The notes under the pieces: generated by a model
Databases searched by the model: none
What the model saw: the letters and a program-made list of their open reading frames with translations, nothing else
What the model was told of the DNA's origin: nothing
Source of the DNA: an uncultured Paraprevotella sp.
GTDB taxonomy: Bacteria > Bacteroidota > Bacteroidia > Bacteroidales > Bacteroidaceae
Assembly (NCBI GenBank): GCA_900546665.1
Contig: URDY01000034.1
Location: 1-26,466, forward strand
Length of the DNA: 26,466 nucleotides
Direction of reading: 5' to 3'
In this document: piece after piece, positions 8,901 to 14,492 of the stretch
Layout: each line of letters begins with the position of its first letter
Numbering within the stretch: position 1 is the stretch's first letter
Made by a program: the position numbers and the translations under genes

Positions 8901-10205
8901 AAGGAACACAAGGGTGATGCTTCTTTTCTGTTGCCGAAAATCACGGCTTGGACCATACAAGGCAGCAATGTCGTACGTAATGAAGTGACTGATGAGAACT
9001 GGGATGGTCTGTCAGACAGTCCGGCCGGACTGATCAAAGTGACAGGCGGTACAGCCACAACCCGTCTTTCCGGAATGCCCGCCGGTACTTACCGCATGGT
9101 AGCGGCCGTACGCGGTCCTAAAAACAACCGGATACTGACTTCTGTCAATAATCAGGACGAAACAGCCGTGATCCTTCCGGGATGGAATCTGGATGAAGTC
9201 GGTACAGCTCCTATCATCAATACCAACGGGGTGCAGATGACGGCAGCAGCCGGTGATGCCGGTTATAATTCCGGTTATAATTGCAAGGGATGGTGTTGGG
9301 CAGTAGCAGAGGGGACTCTCGAAAAGGCCGGTGACCTGGTTTTGACTATTGCTTCCAATGCTGGAGAAGGACAAGTCAGCAACGTGTATCTGTATTACAT
9401 GGACAGTGATCAGGTCGTGACCTTCAAGGATGGAGAAAAATTGGCCAATAAGGATAAGACTGTGACAGTTGATCTCAGTGTCGGGAACCCGAATACCGTC
9501 GTAGAAAGTGAGGAACCCGTCATTACCGCTGCCGGTATAGTCCTGAACAATAACCTGGTCGGAGACCGTATGGCTAGTCTGGTCCTTTTTGATGGTTATG
9601 CATACCAGCCGGTAAAGGCTATTGCCGACAGTGTGGTTTTTCATACCGATCTGGCAGCTGACAATTGGACAGGTCTGTGTCTGCCGTTTGTTCCTGAAGA
9701 AAATGTTGTATTCTATCAGCCTTCTTCTATCGACGGGACAGAAATGGTCTTGGCAGAAGCCGGTCAGAATATCGTGCCGGATATGCCTTATCTGGTGAAG
9801 ACAGATGTTTCATTGTCTTGTCTGACTGCTCATGACGCCGAATTGCAAAGTGGTGTGTCATTAATCAATCCGGCTTCTTCTGTGGCGACTCTGACTGGTA
9901 CGTACGACACGCAGGCTGTAGCGGAAGGTGAAAGAAACTATGTACTTCAAGATAACCGTCTTGTGGCTGCAGGACAGTCTGCCAGCGTTTCACCTTTCCG
10001 TTCCTGGCTTACTTTGAATCAGGATTCGGAAGTCGAGGCTTTTGATATCAAGATAGGTAATTCCGATGGTATTGTTGAGATTGAGCAGTCGGGATCAGAA
10101 AATGAATCACCCGTTTATGATCTTTCCGGTCGTAAAGTACCCTCTTCATCAGTCCGTAGCGGTATTTATATTCAGAACGGAAAGAAAACGTGGCGTCACG
10201 AATAA
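5979..10205 (+). CDS. Large multidomain GH30 glycoside hydrolase with C-terminal sorting-like domain
   Basis: This protein has 1408 residues. A signal peptide (cleavage near MQAQ, about residue 20) precedes a GH30 catalytic domain to about 515. The probable acid/base is Glu255 in YQNEAY and the nucleophile Glu357 in QTESECGGG, matching the upstream GH30. About 890 further residues follow: a possible beta-trefoil-like region (535-695), a jelly-roll-like module starting NPDFN (708-887), a helical FIVAR-like linker (888-970), a second jelly-roll-like module (975-1140), and beta-rich domains ending in YDLSGRKV and GIYIQNGKKTWRHE (1377-1408). The end resembles C-terminal sorting domains of type IX secretion cargo, although similar tails occur in Bacteroidetes whose secretion route is unclear. 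The extra modules may bind glycans. It probably acts outside the cell or at its surface, complementing the shorter GH30. Substrate is unproven and module boundaries are estimates. Confidence 0.88.
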   Translation: MRKTLFTILVLSGQICMQAQNMKALQISTTENDIWHVYPASVVEDDNNPLRVKFTSTDVNCTFRSFGTCFNELDWYALQLLPKEEQDKFFHNVFDPEGDLRFTLGRIPMGASDYAAPENFYTELYHERDEGIDIWNAWYSPDEMPKGEQDLNMEHFTLERDRKAIIPFIKRAMEENPDMKFWCSPWSPPTWMKKSEHYSNRAGYGNGLDVTYPRYTTQFKMEDPILKAHAMYFSRFITEYGKEGIPIIGCCYQNEAYTVNYYPNTSWSAEDAGRFNADYLIPYLNEHNPGVKVWLGTLNTADINNIETILNTVSTAEGYQGKRLSEMVAGAGFQWEGRDAIATIRKDYPGLEMVQTESECGGGTFDWPAGVHTFELIHHYLNNGCVDYTNWNSILGGNGRGPFMNWWQNALVHINEKLPRANGTCTAYYTPEYYAYKHYSHFISQGTKILNKSVAKELLLVAQRPDGLYVAVVGNEAAQERSLKLDIDGHCINVNVPARSMNTFLVGTEAQINTLATEEGLKEGEEEYPSDNSHSVFIDPAQKYYLYNVKEGKYLNAGGRYGTRPVLDETGCEYVLEYSDTGDDYYLATPYGTRTYFGYQEVGSGLGLEQKYFMDNTTAKERLTFYPTNEENVYAIGIYGHYLTYKTSLSIGELNEGEVGYGQEIKEGDNVNEIDGCLWKLVTAEERWAEAREATAENPADVTFACIKNPDFNRLHNGDDLWNKIPATSGVSTDPYREYIGEFSGCENLDAYIDLTHLPAGVYEFSLTGFYRGAENAAGASVADENTSVSVYAKGDDGEPVSSFLPAWAAGRHEGKIGQGKELEVADAKGWYVPADGVSAVYYFNQGCYSRTAVRTTVKDGKLRVGISASSSEGQDWVAFDNLRIKYYPYADDATMNMEYLEKLNTRIEEAKALLDGTSNPAGKEDLSAAITAAQKVYNDQPAWTVSQQAVFDLEDAVEAFNKAQESGSVVDAIKEHKGDASFLLPKITAWTIQGSNVVRNEVTDENWDGLSDSPAGLIKVTGGTATTRLSGMPAGTYRMVAAVRGPKNNRILTSVNNQDETAVILPGWNLDEVGTAPIINTNGVQMTAAAGDAGYNSGYNCKGWCWAVAEGTLEKAGDLVLTIASNAGEGQVSNVYLYYMDSDQVVTFKDGEKLANKDKTVTVDLSVGNPNTVVESEEPVITAAGIVLNNNLVGDRMASLVLFDGYAYQPVKAIADSVVFHTDLAADNWTGLCLPFVPEENVVFYQPSSIDGTEMVLAEAGQNIVPDMPYLVKTDVSLSCLTAHDAELQSGVSLINPASSVATLTGTYDTQAVAEGERNYVLQDNRLVAAGQSASVSPFRSWLTLNQDSEVEAFDIKIGNSDGIVEIEQSGSENESPVYDLSGRKVPSSSVRSGIYIQNGKKTWRHE

Positions 10206-10254
10206 GGTGTTAGTTTGATAGCAGGTAACGGTCCAATATAGTTATCTTTTTGAC

Positions 10255-10300
10255 AGACAGTTCCGGAGAGTCATTTCAGAGATTCCGGAACTGTCTTTTT
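10255..10300 (+). terminator. Rho-independent terminator after the large GH30 gene
   Basis: A perfect 13-bp stem pairs AGACAGTTCCGGA (10255-10267) with TCCGGAACTGTCT (10284-10296) around a 16-nt loop and runs into TTTTT. It lies 49 nt after the stop codon and closes the GH30 locus. Confidence 0.9.
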
Positions 10301-10362
10301 ATCTGTTGCTAAAATCTTATTGTTATTTTCTTCTGAAGTGTTTTTGATGCTGAAAATTTTGT

Positions 10363-11943
10363 TCAGTTCTCCTCTTCCTGTGTTTCGGTTTTCCAGTCGC
10401 AGATGGTTCCTGTTTGAGATGAAAATGCTGCTCCGATTTTGAATATTTTCCGCTTGTCTGTTTGGTATTCCGTAGCGTATCCCTTTTCTTCAATCTGTTT
10501 CAGGGCATCCTCTGCCGTACCGTCGAGCTTGAACTCGAAGATATAGACGAATTGTGGTGTTTCAACGACACAGTCCACGCGTCCCTGGCTTTGCATCTTT
10601 TCGGCGTAAACGGTGTAGACACTGACCAGCCTCATGATGAGGTAAAAGGTGTACTGGAAATAGCGTTCGCGTTCCGGTTCGTCATCTTTTCTTCGCATGG
10701 TATAGGGTATGCTGGAGAGGAAGGAAGTAAACAGTTCTCTCAAGGTATCCGTTTCTCCTTTCCTTAGGGTGATGACCAGTTTGCGTATCCATCCTGCTGT
10801 TTCCTCTTTAGGTTGCAGGTAGGCCCCGGCTACCATGGTGAGAAATCCGCTTTTGACTTCATTGTTGGGGAAATCCAGCAGGAAGGTGTTGAATTCCCTG
10901 TCGTAGTCCTTGATTGTGAGGTATCCGCTCTGATAGATCATGGGTAAGGGACGTTCAGTATCAGCCTTGTAGTCGATGAACTCCTCCAGACCATAGTATT
11001 TTCCGGTCAGTTCGTTCATGTTCTCGTTGAAATGGGCGAGCAGACGGATGAGGTAGGTGGGTGTGCCGGAACTGAACCAATAATCCCTGATGCTTTGTTT
11101 ATTGAAAGCATTGAGCAGACTGAACGGTGTATAGACATCTGTCATTTTCTCACTGAAATGGTATCCGTCGTATTGTTTTTTCAGCATCTGTTTCATTTCC
11201 TCAACAGTGCAGTGGTAGTTTTGTGCCATGGAAGTGATGGGTTCAGTGAAATACCGTTCAATTTCCTGCTGCGTGATGCCACACAGTGTTTCATACCGTG
11301 CATCCATGCTGATGTCGTCCGGCTGGTTGAACCCGCTGAAGACGCTGACCTGTGAGAATTTGGTCACCCCTGTGAGCAGCACGAACTGCAGGTGGCTGTC
11401 AGCCCCTTTGAAGACGGAATAGAACGCTTTGAGGATATTGCGGTGCCGGTCCTCGAGTGTGGAATTGAGGTCGAGTACGTCAAGAATGGGCTTGTCGTAT
11501 TCGTCCACGAGGACAACGGCGCGCCGGCCGGTCTGTTTGTGGACAGCTTCAAGTATATCACGGAAACGTAGACCGATTCCCAGTTCCTTATTGGCTTGTA
11601 TATGATATTGTTTTTCCCATTTTTCCACATAGTCTTCCAACACTATTTCCAACACGCCTTCCTGAGTAAAGTCCGATCCGTTGAAGTCTACATGGAAAAC
11701 CGGATAGGTGTTCCATTCGGTTTCCAGTTTTTCAATGTCCAGTCCCCTGAAGAGTTCCTTCCGTCCCAGGTAATAGTTTTCCAAAGTGGAGACCAGAAGA
11801 CTTTTTCCGAATCTTCTTGGTCGGCTCAGGAAATAGATATTGCCTTCGTGGGTCAGTTTATATATCAATGCGGTTTTGTCCACATAGACGAAACCGTCTT
11901 CAATGATTTTTTCAAAACTTTGTATTCCAATAGGGTATTTCAT
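10363..11943 (-). CDS. AAA-ATPase-like / PD-(D/E)XK nuclease family protein
   Basis: This 526-residue cytoplasmic protein belongs to the large Bacteroidetes family with an N-terminal AAA-ATPase-like domain and a C-terminal PD-(D/E)XK nuclease-like domain. The start MKYPIGIQSF is typical. A phosphate-binding loop RPRRFGKSLL covers 41-50 with GKS at 47-49, and a Walker-B-like VDEYDKP covers 146-152. The C-terminal nuclease motif consists of Asp457 in GRVD followed by Glu470 and Lys472 in FEFK, so the catalytic triad appears intact. Members usually occur in many copies per genome as single genes. Their function is unknown, though mobile-element or defence roles have been proposed. This one stands alone between the GH30 locus and housekeeping genes, with its own consensus promoter. 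No transposase, terminal inverted repeat or toxin partner is visible beside it. Confidence 0.85.
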   Translation of the reverse strand: MKYPIGIQSFEKIIEDGFVYVDKTALIYKLTHEGNIYFLSRPRRFGKSLLVSTLENYYLGRKELFRGLDIEKLETEWNTYPVFHVDFNGSDFTQEGVLEIVLEDYVEKWEKQYHIQANKELGIGLRFRDILEAVHKQTGRRAVVLVDEYDKPILDVLDLNSTLEDRHRNILKAFYSVFKGADSHLQFVLLTGVTKFSQVSVFSGFNQPDDISMDARYETLCGITQQEIERYFTEPITSMAQNYHCTVEEMKQMLKKQYDGYHFSEKMTDVYTPFSLLNAFNKQSIRDYWFSSGTPTYLIRLLAHFNENMNELTGKYYGLEEFIDYKADTERPLPMIYQSGYLTIKDYDREFNTFLLDFPNNEVKSGFLTMVAGAYLQPKEETAGWIRKLVITLRKGETDTLRELFTSFLSSIPYTMRRKDDEPERERYFQYTFYLIMRLVSVYTVYAEKMQSQGRVDCVVETPQFVYIFEFKLDGTAEDALKQIEEKGYATEYQTDKRKIFKIGAAFSSQTGTICDWKTETQEEEN

Positions 11944-12009
11944 GATGTCAGAGCATTAACGGTGATTTATTCGGAATAGTGAAGTCTATCTCAAATTTTC
12001 CTCTTTTTA

Positions 12010-12040
12010 CAAAGATAGTGCAAACCGAGAGAAACTCAAA
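12010..12040 (-). promoter_or_regulatory. Promoter of the AAA/PD-(D/E)XK gene
   Basis: Read on the minus strand, TTTG (12040-12037) is followed by 19 nt and then TATCTTTG (12017-12010), a near-perfect Bacteroidetes promoter. The -7 box is 66 nt before the ATG at 11943. The -33 box lies inside the first copy of a diverged 37-nt direct repeat. Confidence 0.75.
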
Positions 12041-12140
12041 GTGAAAATCTGGTTTTCAAACTTTGTTTGGCGAAGTGCAGCCAGTTTTTATTAAGAGACA
12101 ATACAAACCTTGAGTAACTTAAGGTAAAAATCTTGTGTTC
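12021..12140. repeat. Diverged 37-nt direct repeat in the divergent intergenic region
   Basis: Bases 12021-12057 and 12104-12140 align without gaps with 29 of 37 identical, sharing CAAACC, ACT and AAAATCT blocks, 83 bp apart. The first copy covers the -33 region and spacer of the minus-strand promoter. The second contains a near-palindrome, CCTTGAGTAACTTAAGG (12108-12124, 7 of 8 pairs), of which only a GAG/CTC core is left in the first copy. The repeat could be an operator pair or an old local duplication. The 418 bp between genes (11944-12361) otherwise hold only the two divergent promoters. Confidence 0.5.
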
Positions 12141-12273
12141 TTTGGTACAGTCTATGTTATCAACGGATTATTCAGATAGAGGAAAAATGAGGGGTAAGAC
12201 ATAAGGAAATAAAGTGAGGCCAAGTTTTCCTGATTTATTTTCAGTAAAGGCATATCTGCTCATTTGTTTTTCT

Positions 12274-12281
12274 TATATTTG
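12274..12281 (+). promoter_or_regulatory. Promoter -7 box of the DUF4476 gene
   Basis: TATATTTG matches TAnnTTTG and lies 80 nt before the ATG at 12362. TTTG at 12263-12266 is too close to act as -33, so the upstream element is not clear. Confidence 0.45.
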
Positions 12282-12361
12282 CTGAAAGAAGACAGGCTAC
12301 TTGTTAAAAGGAAATATAAAGTAATTAAAAGATTAAGGTTCAATATTATTCTAGCTTAGAT

Positions 12362-13021
12362 ATGATTAGATGTATATTCTTGATGTGTTTTTTAGTATGT
12401 GGCAGTTGGTATACCAAAGCCCAATCGGAGATCAATGGGGTCAGAATTGAAGCCGGTACTCACAATATAGTCGTTTTCTTGAACGGCAGTCCGGTTGCTG
12501 GACCAGCTTCTTCCTGTTTTATTGCCAATCTGAGATCCGGGTATTATCGGGTAGAGGTCTATGATGTGGATCATTTGCAAAAACATCAAAGATGGGAGCG
12601 CGGGAAGAAAATATACAATAAGGACATTTACTATGATGGAAAGTCTTGTAAGAATATAGAACTGTATGACGGGATCTCTACGGATGTCAGCCGACCGCCA
12701 TTCGGACATATAAACGGTGACCGCAAGGCGTTTGCAATGTCGCCCGGGTTGTTTGAACGCTTTTATAAGGATGTCAAGTCAGAATCTTTTGATGACGGCA
12801 AGCTGAAGCTGATTGAACTGGCTTTGGCTAAATCATGGTTTTCTTCCGAACAGTGTTGCCGTTTGTCCGAACTTTTAAGTTTTGACGACAACAAGGTGAA
12901 GTTTATAAAATTGGTTTATCCCAAGGTGGTTGATCAGGAAGGATTCTTCCAGGTGATTAATACCTTGACGTTTTCAGCCAATAAGCAGATAGTTTATGAT
13001 TATATTTTAGAACGAAAATAG
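12362..13021 (+). CDS. Secreted DUF4476 domain protein
   Basis: This 219-residue exported protein has a signal peptide of about 20 residues ending YTKAQ. The middle part (about 25-125) is predicted to be beta-rich and is not recognised. The C-terminal 75-80 residues fit DUF4476: repeated helical units with KLKLIELALAKSWFSSEQ, LSELLSFDDNKVKFIKLVYP and VINTLTFSANKQIVYDYI. This domain is common in secreted Bacteroidetes proteins and has no established function. The gene is monocistronic, with its own promoter 80 nt upstream, and ends at a strong bidirectional terminator. The neighbours (a nuclease-like gene on the other strand and an MFS transporter converging on it) suggest no function. Confidence 0.8.
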   Translation: MIRCIFLMCFLVCGSWYTKAQSEINGVRIEAGTHNIVVFLNGSPVAGPASSCFIANLRSGYYRVEVYDVDHLQKHQRWERGKKIYNKDIYYDGKSCKNIELYDGISTDVSRPPFGHINGDRKAFAMSPGLFERFYKDVKSESFDDGKLKLIELALAKSWFSSEQCCRLSELLSFDDNKVKFIKLVYPKVVDQEGFFQVINTLTFSANKQIVYDYILERK

Positions 13022-13039
13022 ATCTGGTTCGCATGTATG

Positions 13040-13084
13040 AAAAAAATCCCCTCCCGGCGGTTAGCATCGGGAGGGGATTTTTTT
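13040..13084. terminator. Bidirectional terminator between the DUF4476 and MFS genes
   Basis: A perfect 17-bp inverted repeat (13040-13056 with 13068-13084) consists of seven A, TCCCCTCCCG, an 11-nt loop, CGGGAGGGGA and seven T. Because an A-tract and a T-tract flank the GC-rich stem, it can terminate both the plus-strand DUF4476 gene (stop 18 nt before) and the minus-strand MFS gene (stop 20 nt away on the other side). Confidence 0.92.
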
Positions 13085-13104
13085 AGGGTGAAATATGTTC
13101 TGTC

Positions 13105-14475
13105 TTATTTCTTTATATTGGCTTTTTCCAGATTATATCCATATTTCTTATCCGCCATCTTGAGCAGGAATGCTACGATTAATGACAGAACAGCTATACC
13201 GGTAAACAGGCACATCGGCAGAGTATAGTCATATAGCGTGACTGTTTTGCCGTCTACAATCTGCTGATCAATAATACAATAGTTTTCGAGTACGAAACCG
13301 ATGAGGGCCGGAATACCCCAAAGTCCGATATTCTGGATAAAGAAGATAAGGGCGTATGCCGTTCCTAACTGTTTGACCGGGAAAATTTTGGCTACGGACG
13401 GCCACATGGCAGACGGTACCAGTGAGAATGCAATACCCAAAATGATCATCAGGATGATGGCAATCCATGAGGCATGTATGGAAGGAATGGCATAAACAAA
13501 GTGGACAAAGATCAGCATGGCTGCACCTAGTATCATGATTGAGGCGGCTTTACCGCGTTTGTCGATCATGCCGCCGAATACCGGTGTCAGGAACAGAGCT
13601 CCCAATGCGGGAAGTCCGGCGAATGTACCGGCAATATCTTCCGGCACATTGTATTTGGTAACCATAAGTTCCGTCGCGAATTTCTGGAATGGGAATACGC
13701 AGGAATAAAACAGCACGCAAAGCAGGGCGATCAGCCAGAATCCAGGGTTGCTTACTACGGCAACAACATCCTTGAATGAGAACTTGTCTTCTTCCGCAGT
13801 AGACGTATCAATGGTAACCTGACTGTCGAGTTTGCGGTCCATGAATGTAAAGCAGAGGAAAGAAACCAGACCGGCAACCAGAAGAATCAGACCAATGAAA
13901 AGCGGTGTGTCGAGCTGCCACTGTTTGGCAATAGGGATAGCTACGGCATAGGCAGCCTGTGAGCCTACGCGGGCCAAAGCGACCTGAACACCCATGGCCA
14001 AAGCCATTTCCTTGCCGTGAAACCATTTGGCAATGATCTTGGTTACGGTAATACCGGCTACTTCGGCACCGACACCGAAAACGGCATAACCGGCAGATGC
14101 AAGGAACACATCCAGTTTATAACCCCATATCAGTTCGGCTGTTCCTCCGAAGCGGGTAATTGCGATATATTCTGCCAGGGTACCGCCCACCATCAGAATG
14201 GTAGCCAGCATACCTGTGAATCTGATTCCGAATTTGTCGAGAATAAGTCCTCCCCAGATAAGCATCAGCAGGAAGACGTTCAGAAAACTGTAGGCTCCGG
14301 TAAAGAAGCCGAATTCACCGCTGGTCCAGTTAAGGTCGCTTTCAAGCATACTCTTGAGCGGCGCCATGATGTCGTTGACGTAGTAGGCAGCCATCATTGT
14401 GAAGGCAATGATGAGAAGGGCTGACCAGCGTGCCCATGCCTTGTCGTTCAGTTTGAGATTTGATGTATTGTTCAT
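13105..14475 (-). CDS. MFS transporter, 12 membrane segments
   Basis: This 456-residue inner-membrane transporter of the major facilitator superfamily has about twelve hydrophobic segments. The short basic loop LILDKFGIRFTG between segments 2 and 3 fits the MFS motif A region, and a matching GGMIDKRGKAAS follows segment 8. The conserved MAPLKSMLESDLNWTSGEFGFFTGAYS near the N-terminus is typical of Bacteroidetes members. The substrate cannot be read from the sequence. The gene starts 17 bp after the stop of a secreted S9 peptidase on the same strand and is probably cotranscribed with it, which would fit uptake or export of peptides. That link is inference only. Transcription ends at the bidirectional hairpin 20 nt beyond its stop. 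Confidence 0.85.
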   Translation of the reverse strand: MNNTSNLKLNDKAWARWSALLIIAFTMMAAYYVNDIMAPLKSMLESDLNWTSGEFGFFTGAYSFLNVFLLMLIWGGLILDKFGIRFTGMLATILMVGGTLAEYIAITRFGGTAELIWGYKLDVFLASAGYAVFGVGAEVAGITVTKIIAKWFHGKEMALAMGVQVALARVGSQAAYAVAIPIAKQWQLDTPLFIGLILLVAGLVSFLCFTFMDRKLDSQVTIDTSTAEEDKFSFKDVVAVVSNPGFWLIALLCVLFYSCVFPFQKFATELMVTKYNVPEDIAGTFAGLPALGALFLTPVFGGMIDKRGKAASIMILGAAMLIFVHFVYAIPSIHASWIAIILMIILGIAFSLVPSAMWPSVAKIFPVKQLGTAYALIFFIQNIGLWGIPALIGFVLENYCIIDQQIVDGKTVTLYDYTLPMCLFTGIAVLSLIVAFLLKMADKKYGYNLEKANIKK

Positions 14476-14492
14476 AACGGATTATTTTTTAT

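Noticed and set aside
11944..12361. Insertion sequence or transposon remnant around the AAA/PD-(D/E)XK gene
   Set aside because: No terminal inverted repeats, target duplications or transposase remains were found. The only repeats are the two diverged 37-nt copies in the intergenic region.
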